From NCBI GenBank assembly GCA_002633025.1, contig NMRB01000512.1, positions 141,086 through 205,085 on the forward strand: 64,000 nucleotides of DNA, written 5' to 3'. This stretch comes from Notospermus geniculatus (taxonomy: Eukaryota; Nemertea; Pilidiophora; Heteronemertea; Lineidae). The first letter of the stretch is position 1. Every line of letters starts with the position of its first letter. Below the pieces are notes generated by a model that did no database searches, was not told the DNA's origin, and saw only the letters and a program-made list of their open reading frames with translations. Of this stretch, positions 11,860 through 21,710 are shown one piece after another. The position numbers and the translations under genes were made by a program.

Positions 11860-12531
11860 TTACCACATGTTGTAATTGAAATTACACGTCAATCTGCTAT
11901 CCCAGTTCCTTTCGGGCGGCATCCTATCCAAGTGCCTTGGGGAAGGGTTACTATCCCAGTGCCTTTGGGACGGGGCCTCGTATCGGTGTCCAGGCGGTGG
12001 CTCCGGCGAATAAGGTGGAGGTGGTTGAGCCCAACCCTCTCTTTTCCCTTGCTTCCGACCGGGCGCCGTGCAGCTGCTTTTGCCAGCGCTTCCTGTTGCC
12101 ATTTCAAACATCCTCTGCATCGCATGCTTGCAATTGTTGAAGGCAAAATTGAACGAATAGCCGCCTTTCTTTTCATCAGCCGCTTCGATCAGGTCGTTGA
12201 TGGTCATGTCTTCGTCATCGACGTACCCAGATTTGAGGGTTTCGTATTTTGAAGAATGGTGTCCTCCGACTTTGCTGACTGCCGTAGCGAAGGCGCCGTG
12301 GTCTGAGTCGTGTACTCTGTGAACGAACAGCCGAATTCCAGTCTCCAAGTTTACCATCAATCCATAATGGCTCTGGCACAGCATCACGGAATCGCGACTC
12401 TTTGCCTGCTCGACAGAAACTATGGGGGTACTGAGGTCCCTGGCCCTGACTCCGTCCCCTCTCTTGATGAAGGAACCCTTAGCGCCCTTCTTGGCCCGGC
12501 AGTTATACAGCATTCGGCAATTTTCACTCAT
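11860..12531 (-). CDS. LRAT/NlpC-P60-like family protein 2 (intact, single exon)
   Basis: An open frame of 223 codons from ATG 12529-12531. Residues 1-35 are basic and Cys-containing (ENCRMLYNC, then RGDGVRARDL). The domain covers about 36-145, with His55 in SHYGL, His71 in LFVHRVH, the TINDLIEAADEKKGGYSF segment and Cys134 in FNNCKHAMQRMFEMATG. The spacing and order of the His/His/Cys match LRAT and PLAAT enzymes (His, His about 12 apart, then Cys in NCEH), with a slightly longer loop between the His residues. The tail (about 150-223) is Pro/Arg-rich with three degenerate copies of the repeat expanded in its neighbour. No signal peptide or membrane segment is evident. It is in tandem with protein 1, whose upstream sequence is related. 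Function is unknown; acyltransferase, phospholipase or peptidase chemistry are possibilities only. Confidence 0.65.
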   Translation of the reverse strand: MSENCRMLYNCRAKKGAKGSFIKRGDGVRARDLSTPIVSVEQAKSRDSVMLCQSHYGLMVNLETGIRLFVHRVHDSDHGAFATAVSKVGGHHSSKYETLKSGYVDDEDMTINDLIEAADEKKGGYSFNFAFNNCKHAMQRMFEMATGSAGKSSCTAPGRKQGKREGWAQPPPPYSPEPPPGHRYEAPSQRHWDSNPSPRHLDRMPPERNWDSRLTCNFNYNMW

Positions 12532-12657
12532 CTTTCGTTAGTGCAGACGACAGGTCCGCTGTGCTGACAAAATAAGTCCAAATGATGAAATGTTTATCCG
12601 GGATTTGTTGGGAGTTTCGCCATGGGCATCAACAAAATATTTCTCAATGCCCGGGCT

Positions 12658-12912
12658 TTTCCCATTAAAATGCCCGGGGAAACATCCTCCACTGTCCCCG
12701 TCCTTTAATTGGCTGTACAGTTAAATGGATGAAATATTTACGTCTGCATGGATGGTTGATCTGTCAGCGTGATGGGGCGTGATCACAATTTTTCCCATTA
12801 AAATTCCCGGGGAAACGTCCTCCACTGTCCCCGTCCTTTAATTGGCTGTACAGTTGAATGGATGAAATACATTTACGTCTGCGTGGATGGTTGATCTGTC
12901 TGCGTGATCACA
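12658..12912. repeat. 133-bp tandem duplication upstream of LRAT-like gene 2
   Basis: TTTCCCATTAAAAT followed by CCCGGGGAAAC and CCCGTCCTTTAATTGGCTG occurs at 12658 and again at 12791. The next block (GGATGGTTGATCTGTC) is also repeated. Gene 1 has a related TTCCCGCATTAAAA about 120 bases upstream of its start. The element, read on the minus strand as TTTTAAT..GGGAAAA, may be part of a shared promoter; that is inference. Confidence 0.6.
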
Positions 12913-13419
12913 AAGGGCTCGTCATGAAGACTTTGCGTGAAACATTTTCCTGCGCAATTGATTCAAAATATAGCATGAGAGTTGGTCGTGAACGAAATCA
13001 GGCAGTCGTCAGTCGGATAAGAGAACTTCTTGGTCGGAGAAAGGTTTGTTTGACAGTCGAAGTTGGTGACAGTCTCTGTCACTTTTCGTCGTTCAGCGGA
13101 CTCCCGGTGGACCTGCACGATCATTCAAATCGATTTAATACATCTATTGCCGAAGGGGGCGCTACTGTGGTAGTGACGTCATTGGTGTCTTCTGTGTTCT
13201 GGATTTATACGACGAATAACTATTGGTCATTCGGAATAATCGGCACTATTTGACGTGAACTAGAAACTTCGTATTCGGAAAGAACGAATTCTGTGCTCGA
13301 AAAACTTGTCCCTCGAAAAACCATTCGGAGGATACGTTCGCGCAGGCTACTGTGAAAACTGAAACGTTCGTCTTTTCAACGGACAAATGCCATTGACTTT
13401 TTCCGTTCTCATCTGAATC

Positions 13420-13860
13420 ATGACTTGCAGACGTAACGGAGGAGATGATGGTTTCTTTAATCTTTCCTTGCCCAGATCGGACGCCAAAGCATCCGTAGTG
13501 TCTGTCCAGAAAGTTAAATCCAAGAGGCCTGTCAGTGCGTGTATTCATCATTATGGGATACACGTCAAACTGACAAATGATAAGAAGTATTTTGTCCACA
13601 AGGTTCTCGGCAAGGAATCGTCTGGGACCTTGGCTACTGATGTGACGGACCCTGGCAAATGGCATTATGAAAAGTACGACGTTCACGAGACGTCTGATGC
13701 CACGTCTGTACCAGAGTCAAGGGACGTGACGATCCATGATCTTATTGATGCCTCAGATCAGAAGATAAACGGGGCCGACTTCCATTATCTGCGAAATAAC
13801 TGCAAGCACTCCATGAACCGGATGTATGACATGGCCACCGGAAAGACGGGGAAAAGATAA
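13420..13860 (+). CDS. LRAT/NlpC-P60-like family protein 3 (divergent paralogue)
   Basis: An open frame of 146 codons from ATG 13420 to TAA 13858-13860, on the opposite strand to its two relatives. It shares VVSVQKVKS near residue 26, His44 in HHYGIHVKL, His60 in YFVHKV (again 16 apart), DVTIHDLIDASDQK near 102-115 and Cys128 in RNNCKHSMNRMYDMATGK. It ends right after the domain and lacks the repeat tail, so it gives the minimal conserved unit. The retention of His, His, Cys and the second His of NCKH across quite diverged copies argues for a selected active site. A start further upstream is not supported. The family name and substrate are unknown. Confidence 0.62.
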   Translation: MTCRRNGGDDGFFNLSLPRSDAKASVVSVQKVKSKRPVSACIHHYGIHVKLTNDKKYFVHKVLGKESSGTLATDVTDPGKWHYEKYDVHETSDATSVPESRDVTIHDLIDASDQKINGADFHYLRNNCKHSMNRMYDMATGKTGKR

Positions 13861-15976
13861 CGGCCTAAGATGATCACACATCAAAAAGAAAGTCCAAAAA
13901 GAGGCAACGGAACCTCTGAAATGCATCGAGAAGCCACGTGCCTACCACCGATTGTTGAGAAAAAGACCAGCAAATACCGCGTGTCCGAGAAACAAAGTTA
14001 TCAAACATATAAGAACGAAACAAAGCCACAATGACAAGGAATTGGTCGTCAGGAGCTGTCACCTATAAGATTGCCTCCAGTCAGGAACGTGAGAACTCCG
14101 AAGCCTTACTACGGGATGAGGAACTCGAGCTCACCAATGATNTGATTTCGGACGTGGTTTTTAGGAACAAATCTCACAGGAAAATGCCCCAGAACGCGTC
14201 TCAGAGCATCTAGATTTTCAAATTTTCCTGGGGGGCCAAGGACCTTCGGCCCACGCCAACGCGCTTTGACTCTTTAACATCAGCAGCAGCGCCGTAAGTG
14301 CCTTCGGATATAAACCCTAATCATTTTTTCATTGCATTTCCTGCATCATGTACTTATCGTTCCATTTGTCGGTGCTGAACCCCCCCGTTGCCAAAATCCT
14401 AGATCCGCCCCTGTACTGCTCGCTCCCTTCGTCACCGCAGACTGTGCGGTGACGAAGGGAGCGAGCAGTAAGAACGCCTGATATTCTCAGGATAATGGGA
14501 AAGAGGGGGCACAGCCCCCCTTGGATCCCCGCCTGCGATGTACCCGTGTAATTTTATCATAGACTGCGAATTGGAGGATGCGATTAGCCTGTGCCTCCCC
14601 ATATGCCCACGAAAATATTGGCGCCCAGAATAGCGGCATTTTCATGAATCTGCAGGATCCAGATATGTCTTGGCGTGAAAATGACACGCGCGGTAATGAA
14701 CGCCATAACAATGCGTCCAAGCAGTCCTGTTGAACGCAGCGGATGAATACATGACCACGCCCACTGGGACGTTAACGCCATCTGTCGTTGTGTAGTGGAA
14801 CCGAATTACGAATTACGAATTTACGAATTACGAATGTTTATTGTTCCGTATAAATGTCACATCATTTACATAGGAAGAGATACAATAAACGTATAGACAT
14901 AAAATAAAGTGCAAATAGAAGCAAAGAAAAAGGGGAGAGGAATAGTAAACAAGGATCTGTCTGAAGGAATGTACCTTGAATACTAAGCGTGCAAGAGTTA
15001 GTGCAAAGATTACAAACGGAAATAAAATTTACATACGAAGACGCAAAATGTACAGAGACGAAAACATAAAAATATACAAAGAATACACAAGTTAAGAGAT
15101 GGAACCAGACTAAGGTAAAAACTGGGTAGTGAGACCAGAAGAAGTAAAAAATGCGGAACCATCTTGGTCTGGGTCCGAAACGAAGAACCCGTGTAACAGG
15201 CCACTTGTCTCAAAATATGTGAAGCATCCAGTCATAATACTAATAATTCGATTTCATGTTAAGGAATAGATTACTTCTTTGGATTGAAAGGTACCATTTG
15301 CTGCAGTAATTTATGGTTTTCGATGACATCGTTTCGCGTTCCCTTCCTTGGGTTGCCGGGTGACTTCACCTAAACAATATGGCGGCCGAGCGACAAAAAT
15401 AAAAGAACCTCCCACATGTCCCACAAAAACATGAAAAACGGCCCAAAACTGCATTCCCCTGTCGTATTTAACATCCTTTCACTGTATTGAAAGAAATGTA
15501 AGAATGTTTTTATATATGAATTGTCGAACGAACCGTCTGTTATGCCTTTGGTTTTGCAAAATTCCTGTGTTTTAGGCCGCCTCTCTGTGTCTGTCGGTCT
15601 GGCACTGCCACTCTGACTCTGACAATTCTGAGTGACTGGCTGCTCTGCTGCCCGGCCTGCCCAGCATGCCCCGCCCAGTCAGTCTTGCGCAGATCCTGCT
15701 TTTTGGCATCATGGCTTGGGCTGGGCCTTTCCTTGCTTGCTCGGTGAGAAACTAGAAAGAAGATCAGAGAACACGATGATAGGCCTTGGGCAGGCCCTAC
15801 CCTGTCCTCTATTCTAGCCTTCGCCATGCAGGTCCTCCTGTCTGTCGTTAGGCTAGGCCTAAGCGGCTATTGTTGTCGTCAAGCCCAGCCATTNCTCCCC
15901 CCCCCCCCCCATCCATGACCAATGTTACTCGATGCTGTGTTTTCTTCGGGTGAAATTTGTTGTGAATTGTTTTCAG
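13861..15976. other. Intergenic region with hairpin, transposon-end motif and possible promoter
   Basis: This stretch contains an N at 14142 and a perfect hairpin at 14415-14469. Near it are motifs typical of marine-invertebrate transposon ends: GATCCGCCCCTG and the small palindrome GGGGGCACAGCCCCC. There is a short ACGAATT repeat at 14803-14838, and an AACAATATGGCGGCC block near 15375-15390 resembling a YY1-type promoter site upstream of the CAP-Gly gene. No gene is evident. Confidence 0.45.
14415..14469. repeat. Perfect 25-bp inverted repeat with 5-base loop
   Basis: The arms 14415-14439 and 14445-14469 are exact reverse complements (ACTGCTCGCTCCCTTCGTCA... and its mirror), separated by GACTG. 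It is probably the palindromic end or core of a transposable element, given the neighbouring transposon-like motifs. Confidence 0.85.
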
Positions 15977-15980
15977 AAAT

Positions 15981-17300
15981 ATGGTCCTGCTGATCAACAT
16001 AGTTGTCGGTCAGAGAGTAGAAGTGAAACACGAGGGGAAGATCTGTCGAGGAACAGTCCGCTACAAGGGAGGTGTTGGTAACAGACCAGGAGAATGGGTC
16101 GGTGTTGAACTTGATTCTCCAGGTAAGATCAGAGAAATGTGTGTGATGGCTTAGGCTTCACAGATCAAAGTCTTTTGGCTCTAAAGGATATTATCATTCA
16201 CACCAGATCATGGTGAATGTCTCTTTTCAGTTGGTCATCACAATGGCGTTTACCAAGGTAGATATTACTTCCAATGTCCAGAGCGACACGGTATCTTCAC
16301 TGATGCAGAGAATGTCAGGTTCATGAGGCTGAAGAGATGGTAAGATTTGGTGGAGTATTCTCTTGGGTTTTCATTGCCTGCCACCAGTCAGATTCATTGA
16401 ATCCCCATTTGTCATGTTTGTTCCAGTGACTTTGTGTATTCGGGGGAGATCTTCCCTAACATCATAGGTTTTCAATTTTTGCCAGTTTATCTTGATCTTG
16501 GATGTCCTACCTACCTTGTGTTCAGACCATAGTGTTTTCTGAGTAAGATGTAGAACTAAATGTTATATTTGTATCCTACTTGCAGTGTATTCAACAGATA
16601 CAAGACAGTTGAACAAGACTCTCATCGCCTTTGTGATCAGAGATTATTCACGAACACTTGCAGTAAGTAGACGTTAGGCAAGAATGCCTCCCACTGAGCT
16701 GATGGCCTACTTTAAGAGCTGATCTATCACTGTTCATTGAAGCATTAACACTCACTGCTATGTGAATGTGCTCAAGTATTTTGTCGTTGTCTCTTTTAGT
16801 TCCCGGCCAAAGTGAATCTGGTGAACCTGGAGAAATTGACGAATTTTACAAGAAGAAGGCAGCTGGTGGATTTCTTGGTAGGTTCTTCGTCTTCATTCCA
16901 CATTTTCACAGTTCAGAAGTCTGACGAAGCTATCCAGAATTAAGTTTTATTTGTCGTTCCTTTTCCTTCAGACACCAGAGAGCGTCCATTTTCTCAGACC
17001 TCAGATTTCCGACTCTCTCATAAGGTTAGCAACACCATGGCCCCAGCAACCAGGTCCCGTCCAGCCTCTGCTCGGTTACCGTACCAATGGGACGCCGATC
17101 CATTACGTACCAGCTCCTATCGACAAGAGGACCAAGACTGGATCAGTACACCAACAGTTCCTAAAACTCACATGCCGCATTCTGTTCAGTGTTATTTGAC
17201 ACGCAAAGGTTGGGGAGACCACAGGGTTATCAGAGAAAGTTCAGTGGCGACATTTAGGGACAATTTTCGACAGAAACACTGGAACAGTATTTCCTTTTGA
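15981..17300 (+). CDS. CAP-Gly domain protein, five coding exons
   Basis: The exons are 15977-16122 (ATG at 15981), 16231-16339, 16586-16662, 16800-16877 and 16972-17300, with consistent phases; TGA at 17298-17300 gives 244 residues. Residues about 9-82 form a CAP-Gly domain: GQRVEVKHEGKICRGTVRY, then GEWVGVELDSP, then NGVYQGRYYFQCPERHGIF. The usual GKNDG signature is replaced by GHHNG, with the aromatic and Gly residues kept. CAP-Gly domains bind EEY-type tails of tubulin and EB proteins, so a microtubule role is likely. The rest (KKKAAGGFLDTRERPF, then a basic Ser/Arg/Pro-rich segment) has no domain I recognise. The exon after the CAP-Gly domain contains a Cys/His-bearing VEQDSHRLCDQ segment. 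The protein is much shorter than CLIP or dynactin. An upstream exon cannot be excluded, since the ATG lies four bases after a splice acceptor. Confidence 0.8.
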
Positions 17301-17660
17301 GGCTGTCCACAGACTGGAGACACAAGTTGGAGGGATAAGACAGATGCTGTTCTGGATCCTGTCTCTCAGAAGATTTCTCTGTGTAAAACTTTCTGCCTGT
17401 AGATACAGAGATCTCGATCTTCTATTTTTGAAAGGTGTCCCATATTTTAGCTGTCCTGATTGACAGCTGGTAGTACTTTCCTAATATTAGTTATCGGTAG
17501 TTGAAGTCACACAACGAGTAGTATAGCTTATCTTAGATTCTTTTACCGGTGCAATGAAATCTCACATAGAAGATAGGCCCCATCTCGCTCTACAAACTTC
17601 AAACATGTGGACGGTTGTCTCTCTGGTGGGTGATAGTTTTAGTGGCAGAAAAACACTTGA

Positions 17661-17755
17661 GGGAGTTTGGGCCCTGACTACTTTAGGGAGTTTGGGCCCT
17701 GACTACTTTAGGGAGTTTGGGCCCTGACTACTTTAGGGAGTTTGGGTCCTGACTA
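17661..17755. repeat. 25-bp tandem repeat, about 3.8 copies
   Basis: The unit GGGAGTTTGGGCCCTGACTA plus CTTTA starts at 17661, 17686, 17711 and 17736. The last copy is slightly diverged. It lies in the 3' flank of the CAP-Gly gene. Confidence 0.9.
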
Positions 17756-18395
17756 ACTTCCTGAGAAGATCCACAATACAAATACTTGGTACCCGGATGG
17801 TAAATCAAATTTCTGATGTTATCATGTGAAATATCCTTCTGTCAAAATATTGAAATATGCCTTGACCATGTAAAAATGATATAATGTTCGTTGTAAAAAG
17901 CAATTGCCTGTGATAAACTAATCAACTTAAAAGTTGCTTATCGTTTTTGCTTCCATCTTTACATTTATCAAAATCGTCTAAGGCTTTACGTGATTTATTC
18001 CTGTGCATGCCATAGCAATTTACCAACTCGTTGACATTGGAAATGTTCCTTCCCCCCCCCCCCCAACACCTCCCCAGTATCCACCCCACCCGCACCACAA
18101 CCCCACCGTCAGGTGCTGCCACCTGGAGACATTCCTATGAACGACTACAGGTGATTCCACAGTGATGACGTCATGGCGGGGAAATTCCTGAAATAGTTGA
18201 TGCGGCCGTAATTGCTGTGAGAGGGACTTGCCGTCGGGAAAAAGACAAGTTTTTGGGCAAACCGGCGTTAAATCTGGCTCGGAGACAAACAACCCTGAGA
18301 CACCACCTTCCCCACAAGACACCCATTCGGATATTTCTTGCAACAAACGTAAATTTCGGTGAGTTTTTCGACTTTGTTTGTCAACTTTCTGAATC

Positions 18396-19665
18396 CACAT
18401 GTTACGGTCTTTGAGCACAGTGTATTCTATTGTACGTGGTGTATTGTATGCACATACATTGTATAACAGTATTGTTAGCCTTTGACCTAAATATGAGGAA
18501 TTTTCATTGAATGGAGTTAGCAATAACTGGCATAAGTTTTCCTTGTTTGGTGAATATTGCAATTAAGTTATGTGCAAAAAGGAAGATTCTCGAGTTATTT
18601 CTGGGTATTATTAGCTGATTAGGCCTATAGGCCTACTGCTACTTGGGGCTCAGATGGTGTTTTCAGCTGCCGTTGTATTATTCTGAGGGCGTATACTCAA
18701 CACTGTACTGTTCAAAAGTAAATAATGAGTGTACTGATTGCTAGGCCTATAATCAAGTTTACTACTACCGGTAATCTTCTTCTGAGATATTCATCCTGAG
18801 AGTAGATCTAGGCACAGGCGTTCGTAGCGCCATCTGTGAGGTCAGTGTAGTAGGAGTATATTACAGACAAGGCATTCATATGGTTTCAGATCCAACGGAA
18901 ACAAACGTCTCGATCTCAACAAAAACAACAGAACGAAACCAAAATACACAATATTCATGGACTCTTGATTTCCGCCTTTGTATGTATCCTACCGATTATC
19001 CGAATAAACGACGTTTTCATATCAAAATCGTCTTTTGAATTCAGACACACCACTTCGGGACACAAGCCTCCTGCCGAACAATGCTCTCCAGAAATCAAAG
19101 TCAATCTGGATAAACCGTACAGTTGTTGTCGCATTGTGTCCACACAGGCATGACAGGCTGCGCAAGACTGCTGTTGAGACTGCTTTGCACAGTGCGAGGT
19201 AGGAGCGCTATGTACGGTACGGTTTATCCAGATTNAATGCACATGTTACGGTCTTTGAGCACAGTGTATTCTATTGTACGTGGTGTATTGTATGCACATA
19301 CATTGTATAACAGTATTGTTAGCCTTTGACCTAAATAGGAGGAATTTTCATTGAATGGAGTTAGCAATAACTGGCATAAGTTTTCCTTGTTTGGTGAATA
19401 TTGCAATTAAGTTATATATGCAAAAAGGAAGATTCTTGAGTTATTTCTGCTCTAGGCCTAGCTAGGCCTACCGGTATTATTAGGCCTAGGCCTACTGCTA
19501 CTTGCAGCTCAGATGGTGTTTTCAGCTGCCGTTGTATTATTCTAAGGGCGTATACTCAATACTGTACTGTTCAAAAGTAAATAATGAGTGTACTGATTGC
19601 TAGGCCTATAATCAAGTTTGCTACTAATCTTCTTCTGAGATAGGCCTATTCATCTTGAGAGTAGA
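18396..19665. repeat. Direct duplication joined at a single N
   Basis: About 400 bp from 18396 (CACATGTTACGGTCTTTGAG) recur from about 19242, right after the N at 19236. The copies share the sequence through the AATCAAGTTT.CTACTA region, with small indels and extra TAGGCCTA blocks in the second. It looks like two versions of one locus placed side by side. Confidence 0.75.
19103..19235. mobile_element. Small MITE with perfect 18-bp ends
   Basis: AATCTGGATAAACCGTAC at 19103-19120 and its exact reverse complement at 19218-19235 enclose 97 bp. The right end abuts the N at 19236, so any target duplication cannot be read. Confidence 0.75.
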
Positions 19666-21332
19666 TCTAGGCCTATGACAGGTGATGTGCATGTAAGATC
19701 TTGAGATCCTTTTGTGACTAGCCTCCGTACCATTGCCCTTTGCTGAGTATTTGCAATGTAGGCCTACTGGTAAAATAAATGTAGGAGACAACCAGAATCG
19801 TTTTAGAGATTGGGCTTCTCGGACTGTCTTCTCCAGGTTTGCCTAGAAAGACTACCTTTCAAACTTGAAGAAAAAACGTGTCTCATTTACTTCAGAGCAA
19901 GGTTGTACGGGTCAGAGCATTCTAGCGCCAAAACTACCTGACTGCTGGCAAGCAGCCAGTTGAGAAAGTCTGACTCATCATCTACATCATCTTCAAAATG
20001 CTTGAAAAATGGTTTTTGTGTGCTTGTTTTATCTTTTCAATTTTGGCATTCACGCCTCAAAAATGAGATAGTGGGGCCTGATTTATGACTTGAGTCATCA
20101 GGGCGTTGACGCTCCATGTCCTGAAAAGGTGGTTGTCTTGCTCTTCTGTTCTGTGCCTTCAACATCTTCGTTCACTACATGTAATGTTGCCGCCTCATCT
20201 CGCCATGGTGTCCGTACTTTCAGCCAATCTTGTGCACACTTTAGACAACTTATCATCAAAATATTTCCGTCAAATAAGAAGACATGAAGCCCAGCAGGTG
20301 GTTCAAGCTTTGAAATCTTCTGCAATCCATGCAAGCTATCTGTCAAACTGAATGCAATCAAATACACCCCGCAGAAATCATGACCATCTAGTTTCTCTTC
20401 TCAACCCTCAATATTTTCACAACGGGTTTTGAACGCCTATCATTTTGTGATATATCCAAAATAAGCACAAAAACCAACACATGATATGACACAATATAAA
20501 ATAATATTTTGTGAAGTTGATCTCCAAGTTGTAAAGGATATCACTGGTACTTCACAAGGGATGGCAGGGCCAGCAGCTGTAAATTCCACAGTTTGAACCC
20601 TGGCTGTTGTTGCAGTTGTTGTTTTCAAGTCAATATCAAAATCACTCACAGGGTCGTGTGCATCTGGTGGTAAAGTGTAGAATAATTAATAACATAGTTT
20701 GAGGGATAAAGGGAAGTTGTGAACTTTGGCAGAGGTCAGTCTGGACAGGGATGAGCAGATGGGGATGCCCCCTGATTCGGGGCGGTTTCCAGGGTCCAGA
20801 CAATTGATCAGTTGTCTCAGGAATGCGGTCCACTCTCTCGCTCAATCCTCGCCTCAAGTCAGAATAACTTTATTCATTATGCGTTTATTACTCGGTTATA
20901 ATGAGCTCTTCTGTTGAGTAGAACATACAAATATCGCACGCATGACTGGGCCTCCGACATTGTAATTGTGGCCATATGAGGGGCTTCTGATTTCTACAAT
21001 TCTTGCCACATATTTGGAATAGTTTCTCCCTCATTATTCAAATATAACAAGGGAGGATTAGTTGGTTATGAGTTTAACCCTTTCATGGTGTTTGAAGTAA
21101 TAACAGGTTTACATGCCTTCCTGCTGGACTCAACTCACTGACCCTTGCATAAGGCATCAATTGCCAGCACTCAGGGGCAGCACGCCTAAACCACTAGGCC
21201 AAATCCCCATCTTCAAAAAAAGATGGTTCAATGACCCATGTTAAACGAGACGTCCCTCAGCACCGTGCAAGTTAGTCCAATCTCCGAACCGAAACAGTTT
21301 CATGTTACAAGGGGTCACATGTAAAGGAGATA

Positions 21333-21710
21333 AGCTGTGTTTACACCTATGCAATTTTTCCAGGCCCGGGTTCGAATTTAACCCGGATCCATTGAATTTT
21401 CTGTCCACACCTATTATTCGTCTTACGATATTGAACGCTGGCCATGCTATTTATAGACACACCACCCATTCAATTTTAGCAGACCGACACCTGTCGGTGG
21501 GCTCAGTAAACGTTTTAGCCCGGCATTTTTCTGTCCACACCTATGAAATTGCCGGGCTAAAGTATAATCCGGATCAGACCCGCCGAGCGAAAGCGGGCTA
21601 AATTAGTCCGGCAATTTTTAATCCGGATCCGATTTTCATAGGTGTAAACGCAAAAAAGGCGGGTCAGAGCCGGGTCAGGTCCGGCAATTTCCACAGGTGT
21701 AAACACGGCT
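21333..21710. mobile_element. Compound MITE with AGCTGTGTTTACACCT ends
   Basis: The left end AGCTGTGTTTACACCT and right end AGGTGTAAACACGGCT are inverted with one mismatch, and ATA lies on each outer side. Internal GTCCACACCTAT and CATAGGTGTAAACG blocks repeat the ends, suggesting nesting. CCCGG/CCGG-rich words (AACCCGGATCC, ATCCGGATC) recur. No coding sequence is seen. Confidence 0.7.

Noticed and set aside
20098-20367. Minus-strand 89-codon frame with protein-like composition
   Set aside because: No family recognised, no splice sites matched, and it lies in a repeat-rich gene-poor interval.
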